Below are positions 6,405 to 14,637 of a DNA stretch of 27,401 nt, in pieces. Each line of letters opens with the position of its first letter. Position 1 is the stretch's first letter. Both the position numbers and the translations under genes were made by a program. The notes beneath the pieces are model-generated. The model ran no database searches, was not told the origin of the DNA, and saw nothing but the letters and a program-made list of their open reading frames with translations. This DNA is from an uncultured Acetatifactor sp. (GTDB taxonomy: Bacteria > Bacillota > Clostridia > Lachnospirales > Lachnospiraceae). The stretch is taken from contig CAJTVB010000037.1 of the NCBI GenBank assembly GCA_910579755.1, positions 1 to 27,401 on the forward strand. The letters run 5' to 3'.

Positions 6405-7253
6405 ATGGCGGGAACTTTATATTTGTGTGCCACACCTATCGGAAATCTGCAGGATATGACACCCCGGGTGATAGAGACGCTCCGGTCAGTGAATGTGATT
6501 GCGGCGGAGGATACCCGCAACAGTATCCGTCTGCTGAATCATTTTGATATTCATACTCCCATGACAAGCTATCATGAGTATAATAAGGTGGAAAAGGCAC
6601 AGCGGCTGATCGGACGCCTTCAGGAAGGGCAGAATATTGCGTTGATTACAGATGCGGGGACTCCGGCCATTTCTGATCCCGGGGAGGTTCTGGTGCGGAT
6701 GTGCCATGAAAATCATATTCCTGTGACCTCGCTGCCGGGGCCGGCGGCCTGCATTACGGCGCTGACTCTTTCCGGGCTTTGCACCAGGCGATTCTGCTTT
6801 GAAGGATTTCTGCCGGCGGATAAGAAGGAAAGAAGGGCTGTGCTGGAGGAGCTTCGGACGGAATCCCGCACGATGGTTCTCTATGAGGCGCCGCATCATT
6901 TGACAGGCACTCTGGAGGAGCTGTATGGGAATCTGGGACAGCGGCGGATTACTCTTTGCCGGGAACTGACTAAAAAATTTGAAACCATAATGCCCACAAC
7001 TCTGCGGGAAGCCCTAGAGTATTATGAAAACCAGGAACCCAGGGGAGAGTATGTATTGGTGGTGGAGGGAAAGAGCCGGGAGGAAAAGCGGCAGGAGGAG
7101 ATCGCTTCCTGGGAGGAAATGAGTATTGAGGAGCATATGGCATATTATGAAAATATGGGAATGGACCGCAAAGCGGCCATGAAGCAGACGGCAAAGGACC
7201 GGGGCGTGGGAAAGCGGGAGATATATGCATATTTGAATGGCAGTGAGGAGTGA
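6405..7253 (+). CDS. rsmI: 16S rRNA (cytidine1402-2'-O)-methyltransferase RsmI
   Basis: A 282-residue tetrapyrrole-methylase-fold protein. It shows the RsmI signatures GTLYLCATPIGNLQDMTPR at the N-terminus, AAEDTRNSIRLL at 33-44, YHEYN at 56-60, ALITDAGTPAISDPG at 79-93, LPGPAACITALTLSGL at 110-125 and FEGFLP followed by VLYEAPHHL. The enzyme methylates the ribose of C1402 in 16S rRNA. The start at 6405 is preferred because AAAGGGG lies seven bases upstream and the family begins with this 'M.GtLYlvaTPIGN' sequence; an in-frame ATG at 6288 would add a non-homologous 39 residues. The C-terminal extension (EEMSIEEHMAYYENMGMDRKAAM) is a helical domain usual in Firmicute RsmI. It lies 141 bp after trmN6, with hairpins and a repeat between. 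Confidence 0.95.
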   Translation: MAGTLYLCATPIGNLQDMTPRVIETLRSVNVIAAEDTRNSIRLLNHFDIHTPMTSYHEYNKVEKAQRLIGRLQEGQNIALITDAGTPAISDPGEVLVRMCHENHIPVTSLPGPAACITALTLSGLCTRRFCFEGFLPADKKERRAVLEELRTESRTMVLYEAPHHLTGTLEELYGNLGQRRITLCRELTKKFETIMPTTLREALEYYENQEPRGEYVLVVEGKSREEKRQEEIASWEEMSIEEHMAYYENMGMDRKAAMKQTAKDRGVGKREIYAYLNGSEE

Positions 7254-7266
7254 AGAGGTAGAACAT

Positions 7267-7446
7267 ATGGCAACAGGGAGTTGTGACGCATGTGTCAATT
7301 ATGTGTATGATGAGGATTGTGAATATTATTATTGTCTGGTAAATCTGGATGAGGACGAAATGTATCGCTTCCTGTCAGGGACTCAGCGGGAGTGTCCTTA
7401 TTTCAGACCGGACGATGAGTACGCGGTTGTCCGACATCAGATGTAG
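7267..7446 (+). CDS. DUF6472-like small cysteine-rich protein
   Basis: A 59-residue acidic protein: CDACVNYVYDEDCEYYYCLV, NLDEDEMYRFL, and a final CPYFRPDDEYAVVRHQM. It has five cysteines (CxxC near the N-terminus, three more spaced along the chain) and could bind a metal. The pattern matches the DUF6472 proteins often found directly after rsmI in Lachnospiraceae; their function is unknown. The start is set by GAGGT nine bases upstream and lies 13 bp after the rsmI stop, so it is probably co-transcribed with rsmI. Confidence 0.75.
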   Translation: MATGSCDACVNYVYDEDCEYYYCLVNLDEDEMYRFLSGTQRECPYFRPDDEYAVVRHQM

Positions 7447-7552
7447 CAGCCAATTGACGGATGCCGCAGGAAAGCTGCAGAAAGCGGCGGGCAAGGGGCC
7501 GGGCGAAGCAGGATCTCACGGAAAGCGCGGGGAGTACTGGGGAGGAACGGAT

Positions 7553-8044
7553 ATGAAGTTTTTGAAGCAATTGTCGATCATTATGGGTATATCCTTTCTG
7601 GCGGAAATCATGGAATATTTGATACCGCTGCCGGTGGCGGCCAGCATTTATGGACTGGTGCTGATGCTTGCCGGGCTGGTTACAGGGCTTATCCCGTTGG
7701 AAAAGGTGGAGGGCGCGGCGGATTTTCTGATAGAGATCATGCCGGTTGTATTTGTCCCCCCTGCGGTAGGTCTGATCGCCAACATGGAGGCGCTGGCAGA
7801 GATGGCGGTGCCTCTTTTTGCAATCTGTATTGTTACAACGATACTTGTTATGGGGGTAACGGGTAGAACTGCCCAATGGATTATGCGAAACGGCAGGAAA
7901 AGGAAAGCTTCCCGAATGCGGGAATGCGGCGGGACCGGAACGGGAAAGGAAGCCGCCGGAGGCCAGGAAACAGGCATATTGCAGAGGACAGGCATATTGC
8001 AGGAAGCGGGCATAATGCAGGAAACAGACCATAGGATAAAATGA
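7553..8044 (+). CDS. lrgA: CidA/LrgA family holin-like membrane protein
   Basis: A 163-residue protein. Residues 1-115 match the CidA/LrgA family: four hydrophobic helices, the LPVAASIYGLVLML motif in helix two and FLIEIMPVVFVPPAVGLI in helix three. These proteins oligomerise in the membrane and are thought to modulate murein hydrolase access or export of small metabolites together with LrgB. The start has GGAGG eight bases upstream. The tail after residue 115 is lysine/arginine- and glycine-rich and ends in three near-identical six-residue repeats (GILQRT, GILQEA, GIMQET), coded by an 18-bp tandem repeat; family members normally end near residue 120-130. The lrgB-like gene follows after 7 bp, so the pair is an operon. 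Confidence 0.88.
   Translation: MKFLKQLSIIMGISFLAEIMEYLIPLPVAASIYGLVLMLAGLVTGLIPLEKVEGAADFLIEIMPVVFVPPAVGLIANMEALAEMAVPLFAICIVTTILVMGVTGRTAQWIMRNGRKRKASRMRECGGTGTGKEAAGGQETGILQRTGILQEAGIMQETDHRIK
7971..8024 (+). repeat. 18-bp tandem repeat, three copies, in the lrgA 3' end
   Basis: Units start at 7971, 7989 and 8007; each begins CRGGCATAWTGCAG. The unit length is a multiple of three, so the frame is kept and the protein tail is lengthened. Confidence 0.85.
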
Positions 8045-8051
8045 GGCATAT

Positions 8052-8747
8052 ATGAATGAGATTTTGGAAAAATCGGTGTTTTTTGGAATGTTCTTGACCT
8101 TGCTCTGCTATCAGATCGGATTATGGGTGAAAAAGAAAGCTAAGTGCTCTATTGCAAATCCTCTTTTGATAGCAAGTGTTCTGATTATCGCGGCTTTGCT
8201 GGTTTTTCAGATCGATTATCAGACATATGAAAACGGGGCAAAATACATTCAGTATTTTTTGACGCCGGCTACCGTGAGTCTGGCAGTGCCTCTGTACCGC
8301 CAGCTTTCCGTGCTGAAACGGTATCCCAGGGCCATATTCGGAGGGATCGCTGCCGGAGTGCTGACGGCAATGGCAGGTGTTTTTTTGTTAAGTCTGGCGT
8401 TTGGGCTGACGCATGAGCAATATATGACACTTCTGCCCAAATCGATCACTACCGCCATCGGAATGGGCATTTCTGAAAAAATGGGTGGCATACCGGCCAT
8501 CACGGTGGTTTCTATTGTGGTAACAGGTATATGCGGCGCGGTTCTGGCGGAGGGAGTTTTTAAGCTTTTGAAGATTCAGGAGCCTGTGGCCCGAGGGCTG
8601 GCCATCGGAACCGGCGCCCATGCACTGGGAACCTCCCGGGCCATGGAGCTGGGGGAGGTGGAGGGCGCCATGAGCAGCCTGTCCATTGTGGTGGCAGGGA
8701 TCCTGACCGTGGCGGCGGTACCTGTTTTTGCAGGGCTGATTCCCTGA
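8052..8747 (+). CDS. lrgB: LrgB family protein
   Basis: A 231-residue polytopic membrane protein with about seven hydrophobic segments. Family features are SIANPLLIASVLIIAALLVF, the YFLTPATVSLAVPLYRQL segment, LLPKSITTAIGMGISEKMGG and ARGLAIGTGAHALGTSRAMEL. The last two are the conserved signatures of LrgB/YohK/CidB proteins. LrgB works with LrgA in the membrane; proposed roles are control of autolysis and transport of pyruvate or other fermentation products. The start has GAGG nearby and follows lrgA by 7 bp. Length is typical. No LytSR-type regulator is adjacent; the only LytTR system in the window (9.8-11.7 kb) is damaged. Confidence 0.92.
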   Translation: MNEILEKSVFFGMFLTLLCYQIGLWVKKKAKCSIANPLLIASVLIIAALLVFQIDYQTYENGAKYIQYFLTPATVSLAVPLYRQLSVLKRYPRAIFGGIAAGVLTAMAGVFLLSLAFGLTHEQYMTLLPKSITTAIGMGISEKMGGIPAITVVSIVVTGICGAVLAEGVFKLLKIQEPVARGLAIGTGAHALGTSRAMELGEVEGAMSSLSIVVAGILTVAAVPVFAGLIP

Positions 8748-8870
8748 GCTGCATTGCTTTATATTCTTTCTGCATTTGCCTCATCGGCTATATGGATTTC
8801 CTTTTTTGCTGAAAAGATATCTGCGCAAAATACAGGGAAAATATGCCGAAAAAAGTTAAAAATCTGCTTC

Positions 8871-8933
8871 GTATATTTTTGGAGGGATGGTTAACAATAA
8901 GGATACCTGAATTGAAAAAATGGAATCAGGTAT
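8871..8933 (+). promoter_or_regulatory. Candidate sporulation promoter and leader hairpin before the coat genes
   Basis: GTATATT (8871-8877) fits the -35 of sigma-E; TTAACAAT (8891-8898) is a weak -10 13 bp further. A perfect 8-bp stem, ATACCTGA (8903-8910) with TCAGGTAT (8926-8933), then precedes the AAGGAGG site at 8942. The promoter call is tentative; the hairpin is plain in the sequence. The remaining part of the 209-bp gap shows nothing else. Confidence 0.35.
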
Positions 8934-8956
8934 GTAAAAATAAGGAGGTTACGGAT

Positions 8957-9142
8957 ATGAGCAACATTTCGGAGTTGGATCTGCAGAATCTGCGCCATTT
9001 GATCGGCGGCTTTGACACCACACACTGTAAGATGCAGGCCTATGCCAAGGAGGCAACGGATCCTCAGATCAGGCAGTTTTTTGAGAAAGGTGCGAAATCT
9101 GCAATGGACAATAAGCAGCAGCTTATGAAGTTTTTGGGGTAA
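8957..9142 (+). CDS. Small CotF-like spore protein, first of a pair
   Basis: A 61-residue, mostly helical protein: ISELDLQNLRHLIGGFDTTH, then KMQAYAKEATDPQIRQFFEKG, ending NKQQLMKFLG. The 'H......k...yak.a.Dp.ir.ff...a......hk..l..fL' pattern resembles the first helical half of CotF/ferritin-like spore coat proteins. The start is fixed by AAGGAGG nine bases upstream; a longer in-frame start at 8843 lacks a ribosome binding site. The gene directly after it encodes a protein resembling the second half, so the two may assemble as a heteromer replacing a full CotF domain. Spore coat location is inference from similarity. Confidence 0.65.
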   Translation: MSNISELDLQNLRHLIGGFDTTHCKMQAYAKEATDPQIRQFFEKGAKSAMDNKQQLMKFLG

Positions 9143-9219
9143 GTCCTGGAGGTCAAAAAAGCGGAAAACGTAAAAATCAAGAGATCAATAGACCGGAAGA
9201 CGGTGGAAGCGAGGTAAAT

Positions 9220-9474
9220 ATGCAGGAAAAAACTATGGTGGCAGATACCCTTGCAGGTATCAACGGAGAATTAACCCGTTACGCGGGAATGATCGCGCAG
9301 TCTGAGAACAAGGAGCTGAAGCAGACTTTGAAACAGATTCGCAATGCATGTGAGCAGTCTCAGGAGGAGCTGTACCAGCTTGCAAGGGCAAAGTCTTACT
9401 ATGTGCCGGCCAGCAAGGCCACGGATGAGGAAGTGGCACATGTGAAGGAATTGTTTACCCAGGGAACTTTATAA
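9220..9474 (+). CDS. CotF-like spore coat protein, second of a pair
   Basis: An 84-residue helical protein: LAGINGELTRYAGMIAQSEN, then LKQTLKQIRNACEQSQEELY, then YYVPASKATDEEV. The 'y......t.n..lk..l..i...c...q.ely..a....yY.pa' pattern is typical of small CotF-family spore coat proteins in Clostridia, which carry a 'GwY.pa' end motif (here KSYYVPA). GAGGTAAAT precedes the start. It follows the first coat gene by 77 bp and a strong terminator follows 16 bp after the stop, so the two genes form one short unit likely expressed late in sporulation. Confidence 0.75.
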   Translation: MQEKTMVADTLAGINGELTRYAGMIAQSENKELKQTLKQIRNACEQSQEELYQLARAKSYYVPASKATDEEVAHVKELFTQGTL

Positions 9475-9490
9475 TACAGTGACCTTTGAA

Positions 9491-9521
9491 GGGCGGCGTG
9501 GAGAAAGCGCCGCCCGTTTTT
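9491..9521 (+). terminator. Strong intrinsic terminator after the coat genes
   Basis: An 8-bp all-GC stem GGGCGGCG (9491-9498) with CGCCGCCC (9508-9515) is followed by GTTTTT. It also lies at the 3' end of the minus-strand kinase cluster. Confidence 0.9.
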
Positions 9522-9599
9522 AAATTATATCATTGCCAGGGCAGTCACATCCAGGCCGGCCAGAATAAGTACATAGTCAGTTCGTATCTTTGGCCGGGT

Positions 9600-9722
9600 T
9601 CATACGCATACGTGCAGTTGCCATGGGAGCATTACCTTCCTGGGCTGCTGGTTCCCGCATCCAAGTGTTGAGGCAGCAAAAATACCGGTCAATATCAGCG
9701 CTGTCAATCTTGTTTTTTTCAT
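9600..9722 (-). CDS. Short lipoprotein-like peptide downstream of the histidine kinase
   Basis: A 40-residue reading frame starting MKKTRLTALILTGIFAAS with an AGGAGA ribosome binding site. It has a lysine-rich start, a hydrophobic core and a lipobox-like TLGC, with the candidate lipidated cysteine at residue 22, then only 18 more residues ending WQLHVCV. It is unrecognised. A shifted frame directly after the lipobox continues with a hydrophilic stretch (REPAAQEGNAPMATARMRM) to a stop at 9577, so an ancestral lipoprotein may have been frameshifted here as its neighbours were. The alternative is a secreted signal peptide: it lies beside an Agr-type sensor pair, and pheromones cut from lipoprotein signal peptides are known in enterococci. 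No AgrB-type processing gene is present. Confidence 0.45.
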   Translation of the reverse strand: MKKTRLTALILTGIFAASTLGCGNQQPRKVMLPWQLHVCV

Positions 9723-9827
9723 AGTTTCTCCTTTCGCTGTCAGGGTATTTATTGTCTTTTCTCCCTTTTTTATATAGTATCATATTTATTTTGGGCGGGC
9801 TGCAAATGGCATAAACGGTTGTTTTCT

Positions 9828-11074
9828 TTAACCCAAATGCAGGTTTTCAAACAGGATCTGCAGCACAAACCAGCTCTTTTCCAGGCCGAAGGTGTAGTTT
9901 CCGGAGTCCGTCCGTCTGCCTTCAGCTTCAAAGGCTTCTGGGTATAATTTTCAATACGGATATAGACAAATCCTTTTTTAGATGTGATCGAAATGTGGAT
10001 CAGTCTCTTTTCCGGGTCCGGAATGTCAGTCACATTTTCTATGGCGTTATCCAGCGCATTTCCGAAGATGGAGCAAATATCTGTCACATGAAGAAAGGAG
10101 AGCAGTTTTCCGTCTGCCACACAGGTCATTCTGATATTGTGCTTTTTACAGAGAAGCATCTTTCCGGCCAGAATTGTATCCAGAACAGCGTTTCCTGTAT
10201 GAACCGAGATGTGGTATTGCTCGATCTCCTCTTCCAGGGCGTCCAGCCATTGGTTTCTCTCGTCGGCATCCTTCATGTTCCGCAGGGCGTCTATCTGGTG
10301 TTTCAGATCGTGGTATCGGATGTTGACGAGTTCTACGCTTTCCTGATAATTGCGGTAGTAGTGATATTGATTCTGAAAAAGGGTGTTGATATGGGACAAT
10401 TCTTTTCTGACATGAACCTCTCTCATGTGTCCCTGGTAAGCGTACAGGATCGCAAGACCGCCCAAATCCACCAAAGTACGGATGTAAAAAATATCCTGAA
10501 TAATATTTCCGCTGAAGGGAGAACTGGAGACCACGAAGCTGAAGTTACTGAACAGAAAAGCCAGAACACATACAATAATAACGACAACAATCTCACTTAT
10601 GGACTCCTGCTCCCCGGCATCTCCCTTATGAATGATTTTTTCCAGACGATATCCGGCAAAAAAAATGAGTCCATAGGTCAGGGCTGCCAGTCCCCACTGA
10701 ACAGGCCGGGCCAGGGAACCCAGGCGCATAAGCATATAGCAGTGGAGCTGCCACTCCAGGGAGGCGGCGAATTCTGCCAGCAAAAAGGCTCTGGCGCAGG
10801 CCGCGACAGTAGTCATAAGCTTTTCCCGACAGCAGATGCACAGATACAGAAGCATCAGTCCGGTTGCCGCCGCCATGCAGGGGATCCATAAGGCGGTGGG
10901 CAGATTGTCTGTAAATATCAGAAAAGCGGATTGAAGCATCAGTGCGGCAGCGGAAATTGAAAAGAGCTGCCATCCACGAAGTCTTCGATTCAGGACAGTG
11001 ATCTGAAGCACGCAGGCACCCCACTCCGCTATAGCAGTATACAGTCTGGGAATATCCTGATAAATTCCTTGCAT
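9828..11074 (-). pseudogene. GHKL-type sensor histidine kinase (AgrC/LytS-like), damaged
   Basis: The N-terminal half has about six hydrophobic helices, followed by a dimerisation/H-box region (RYHDLKHQIDALRN) and an N-box (ICSIFGNALDNAIENV) as in AgrC-type kinases. The C-terminus is broken: after IENYTQKPLKLKADGR the open frame reads nonsense to a stop at 9770, while another frame resumes with SGNYTFGLEKSWFVLQILF, the normal end of such kinases, stopping at 9828-9830. The segment between, which should carry the G-box of ATP binding (HGxGLxxI), is missing, so roughly 25 residues are deleted and the frame is lost near 9906-9916. The likely start is the ATG at 11074, preceded by AAAGGAAG; an upstream ATG at 11095 is poorer. 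ATP binding should be lost. Confidence 0.75.
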
Positions 11075-11099
11075 TGTCGTTTTCTTCCTTTCCATGCGT

Positions 11100-11685
11100 T
11101 CAGATATCGCCTATATAGCGAAGCATTTCCTGCATAAAACCTTTTTTCTTTTCCCGGCTGATGATGATGCTTTCCCCTTGGATATGACAGCAGTCGCCTT
11201 CGATGCGGTCCACCCGGCGCATATTTACAATATATCCCTTATGGACCCGGTAAAAACCGTAGCTTTTCAATGCTTCTTCGCAGTCGCTGATCCTGCCGCG
11301 GGATATATACTTGTCCTGTGGCGTTACGTAGCACAGCTGGTGCTTTTGACTTTCAACATACAAAATATCAGACAGAGCTACCTTGCAGATACCGGCTTTG
11401 GTACGCAGAGATATATAATGCTTCTCCTCCTGACCGAGCCTTGCTACAGCCTTGTTCAATCTCTGGGAAAGCATAAAATAATCTACCGGCTTCAGAATAT
11501 AATCCATGGCATCCACCCAGCAGGATGATATCGTACTGGCCGGTATAGTATTCCAGAATGTCCTCTCCGTCGCCGAATACCTTCAGATTGATTTTAAGGC
11601 CGTTTTCCCGGCTGTATTGTTCCAGATACTTCTGCATCTGCTTCACATAAATGTCTTCATCTTCCACCAATGCGATTCGAATCAT
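11100..11685 (-). pseudogene. LytTR-type response regulator (AgrA-like), receiver deleted
   Basis: The 5' part codes for the start of a receiver domain (MIRIALVEDEDIYVKQMQKY, with the acidic pair of the receiver pocket) up to QYDIILL. At about 11517-11522 the frame breaks, and a second frame resumes with VDAMDYILKPVDYFMLSQRL, the normal receiver end with its conserved lysine, followed by an intact LytTR DNA-binding domain (ILYVESQKHQLCYVT, then SYGFYRVHKGYIVNMRRVDR). In relatives about 40-45 residues lie between these points, including the phosphorylated aspartate of the 'DIILLD' motif. So the phosphorylation site is deleted and the frame is shifted. The 139-residue second part might still be made as a free DNA-binding domain. 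The start overlaps the GH3 stop (ATGA) and the kinase follows closely. Confidence 0.78.
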
Positions 11686-13729
11686 ATCGTATCCTTTCTC
11701 CGGAAGGCAGGATTTTTCTGTGGGCCGGATCTATTCCCCAGGACCTCCGCTTTCCTGTAAATCCTGCTTCGCTTCCGGTTTGAACGCCATCCGAAAAATA
11801 AAGCTTTAAGCCCCTTTCCCGGATGGCCGTTTACAAAATCCAGAATTCCATTCACCATTTGCGAGTCTACTACACCCTGGGACATTCTGGCAATCCCCCG
11901 AAAGGGGAGATTGTACAGGAACAGGAGATTCATGTCAGGTTTCCCCATGCGTTCGATTTTCATTCGAAGCAGCCGGCAGAAAAATCTTGCGATTCTGCTT
12001 TGGGCATAATACATCTGGCAGAGGGCGTCATTTTCACAGAGCCTGCCTTCCCAGCCGGAATCCGGAGCAGGATGTCCCAGGATTCTTTGAAATTCTTCTT
12101 TTTGAATCCGTGAAACAGCCGCGGCACAGTATGAGGGCAGCAAAAGCTGATCCTGGGGAAAACTGTCGATGGTTCCTTCCAGGAAGATATGACCTTCCAG
12201 GCGGATATCTTCTGCGCTGGCACCTATATATATGGTGTATTCTCCGGGCTCCCGTTCCCAGCTCCCGGAAGCCGTATTCCAGAAGCGGAAGGTTTTTTCG
12301 TCAAAGGGAATTTTTATAAATGCTTTTTCTCCGGCCCGGAGAAATACCTTTTGAAATCCTTTCAGTTCTCTGACTGCCCGAAAAACCTTGCTTTTTGGGA
12401 GTCCAACATACAACTGGACCACTTCGGTGCCGTCCCGGCATCCTGTGTTTCGGATCTCGAAGGACACGCCCCGGAGGCCTGTTTTGAGATTGGAGTAGGA
12501 AAAGGATGTGTAGGACAGGCCATAGCCGAAGGGATATCGCACGGGAACCCCTGCGGATTGATAATAGCGATACCCCACAAAGATGCTTTCCCTATATTCT
12601 GCGGTACGCTCCGGGCCCGGAAAATAGTGGTATGCCGGCGTATCCTCATAGTGAAGCAGCCAGGTTTCGCTTAGTCTTCCCGAGGGACATACCTTTCCTA
12701 ATAAGACCTCCAGTATGGCGGAAGCACCTGCCTGTCCACCCAGCTGACAGTATACCACGGCACTGCAGTATCTTTCCCACCACAAATCCACTGCGCCTCC
12801 GGTACTTAAAAGAACAACGATATTGGGATTAACTTCATAGATTTTTTGGAGCAGCAGAATCTGTTCTTCCGGAACTGACAGATCCTTTCGGTCACTGCCC
12901 TCCAGTTCCGATGGTTCGTCCAGCCCCATACAATAAAGCACCAGCTGTGATTTTGCGGCAAGAGCCAGGGCCTTTTGCTCTCTGGAAGGGTTCCTTTTCC
13001 TGCCGGGAATATACCCTGTCTCGTATCCCGTATTCTGAGGCAGATATTTTTCGATCATCTGAGAAAGATTCTCCAGCTGCAAGGGATTTACGGCGGAAGA
13101 GCCTGCACCCTGATACCTGGGAGTGCATCCGAAGGCTCCGATCAGTGCGGCTTTGGTATTTTCCGAAAAGGGCAGAACGGGGGCGGAATTTCCTTCATTT
13201 TTCAGCAGAACGATACTTTGAGCTGCCGCCTTCCGGGCCAGGCTGTGATGCTTTTGGGGGTCAAATCCGGCGGCGCGGTTTTTCCTTCCCGGATCCGTTT
13301 TTTCCATCAGCCCCAGCATATCCTCCACACATTGCTCCAGGGCGTCCACAGAAAGCCGCTTTTCGCAGACTGCCTGTACAAGCTCGTGGACGGGAACATA
13401 GCCGGCTCCGGGAGAACATCCACGCCCAGGGTTCGGGCTTCCGCGCCCAGGGCCTGCCCCACTTCGTAAAGCAGCAGCTCATCCCAGCTGCAGGCCAGAG
13501 CGGAGAGGGTTGGAAAGCAGGTTGCGGGAACGGAGACATTCAGTCCCAGATGATCTCCTTTACCCCTTTGGCGGCGGACTCCGTTTGGGCCGTCCGAGAA
13601 TACCAGAGCTTGGATCCCCAGACGTTTCATTTCTCTGGTGGTCCATTCCGATGCCCCGCTGAGTATCAGAGCCTTTTCTTCCAGGGACATCTGAGAAATA
13701 ATTTTTTCATGCTTCCATTTTTTAGTCAT
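11682..13729 (-). pseudogene. Glycoside hydrolase family 3 (beta-glucosidase-type), catalytic domain deleted
   Basis: The N-terminal frame (start 13729) reads like a GH3 enzyme: ISQMSLEEKALILSGASEWT, LVFSDGPNGVRRQ, VPATCFPTLSALACSWDELL, then EARTLGVDVL. There the frame breaks (about 13400-13415) and another resumes with VHELVQAVCEKRLSVDALEQ and continues through the GH3 C-terminal domain (SIVLLKNEGN, GYGLSYTSF) and a fibronectin III-like domain (GTEVVQLYVG) to 11682. In intact relatives about 150-170 residues separate these points, including the 'SDW' segment with the catalytic aspartate. The enzyme cannot be active as a beta-glucosidase. It overlaps gtrA by 8 bp upstream and the regulator by 4 bp downstream, so it belonged to one operon. 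Confidence 0.85.
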
Positions 13730-14315
13730 TTTGTGTCCTCTTTTTCTTGATGTTATTTTCATTACTGTCAGAACGAAATATAAATTTCATGATCGGGAAA
13801 AAGATCCAGAACGAAATAACACAGTTGATCAGCATGACTGCCATATCGCCGGCCAGAGTGCCGCCGCTTTTTCCCAGGTGTTGAATTAGCAGGCGGTAGA
13901 TATGGGGCTTGTACAGGCTATTCAGCACTGCGGCTGCGGAGGAGATCAGAAGCCATGCGGCAAAATACCATAGTGCCGCTTTTAGTGCGCTGACCTGAGA
14001 CCGGAAGGTGATTCTCCTTTGAAGGAAAAAATTAAGGATCTGGGCTGTCAGGAGGGTGATCTCCACGGCGAGGAAATAGGCCGCACCGCCGCCTCCGCCC
14101 TCGCTTACCATGCCGCCAGCATAATCGATCAGAAAAATCCGGACTCCGTCAGGACGCTGCCCCAAGGAAAACAGCTGCAGAGGCATTTGCACCAATGCCG
14201 TAAGGCTGAATATATGTTTTAGCAATGGCATCAGCGCCAGCTGCAGTACGGTGACACCATTGCTTATTACAAAAAAGAGAAGCAGCTGCCGCAGTGTTGA
14301 TCTTTGTTTGTTCAT
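13722..14315 (-). CDS. GtrA-like polytopic membrane protein
   Basis: A 197-residue protein starting MNKQRSTLRQLLLFFVISNG, with four hydrophobic segments, the pattern LRQLLLFFVISNGVTVLQLAL of GtrA-family N-termini, VEITLLTAQILNFFLQRRITFRS typical of helix three, and a basic C-terminal tail. GtrA proteins are thought to flip lipid-linked sugars or take part in surface polysaccharide decoration. A glycine run (GGGGGAA) lies in the second loop. The start is the ATG at 14315, with AGGGG supplied by the leader repeat; a longer in-frame start at 14546 is unlikely. It is intact, unlike the three genes after it in the same operon. Confidence 0.8.
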   Translation of the reverse strand: MNKQRSTLRQLLLFFVISNGVTVLQLALMPLLKHIFSLTALVQMPLQLFSLGQRPDGVRIFLIDYAGGMVSEGGGGGAAYFLAVEITLLTAQILNFFLQRRITFRSQVSALKAALWYFAAWLLISSAAAVLNSLYKPHIYRLLIQHLGKSGGTLAGDMAVMLINCVISFWIFFPIMKFIFRSDSNENNIKKKRTQND

Positions 14316-14318
14316 GAT

Positions 14319-14363
14319 TATACCCCTATGTGCGCTCCGATGCGCGTACCAATCAATATTTGG
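14319..14363 (-). repeat. Leader repeat, copy 2 (before gtrA)
   Basis: The minus strand reads CCAAATATTGATTGG, then TACGCGCA, a 12-bp insert completing a TGCGC/GCGCA hairpin, and AGGGGTATA three bases before the gtrA start codon. The flanks are identical to copy 1 apart from one transition. The surrounding 322-bp gap (14316-14637) otherwise contains only the hairpin at 14585-14619. Confidence 0.65.
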
Positions 14364-14584
14364 AGACCTTGAATAAGGATATTTTATCATGGTGATTATT
14401 ATATTTATTGATACAGCACAACCTGATCGGTTAACGGCACAAAATGCATTGACAGGCAGGTTTTCATGCCCGCAGCAGGCAACGGGGTTCTTGACTTTGC
14501 ATATAGCAGTTGGAAACCAAACAGATGGAGCATTTTTCTCTGGCATAGGAGGGAGGCCGGTTCCATAGACTGTAATAAGGGATG

Positions 14585-14619
14585 GTTACGGCCCGGCCAT
14601 GAGGATGACGGGCCGTAAC
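14585..14619 (+). promoter_or_regulatory. 11-bp perfect hairpin directly upstream of spmA
   Basis: GTTACGGCCCG (14585-14595) pairs with CGGGCCGTAAC (14609-14619) around a 13-nt loop. It ends a few bases before the GGCGGAGG ribosome binding site of spmA. No T-tract follows, so a translational or RNA-stability element is more likely than a terminator. Confidence 0.5.
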
Positions 14620-14637
14620 GGCAAGGCGGAGGCAGTT

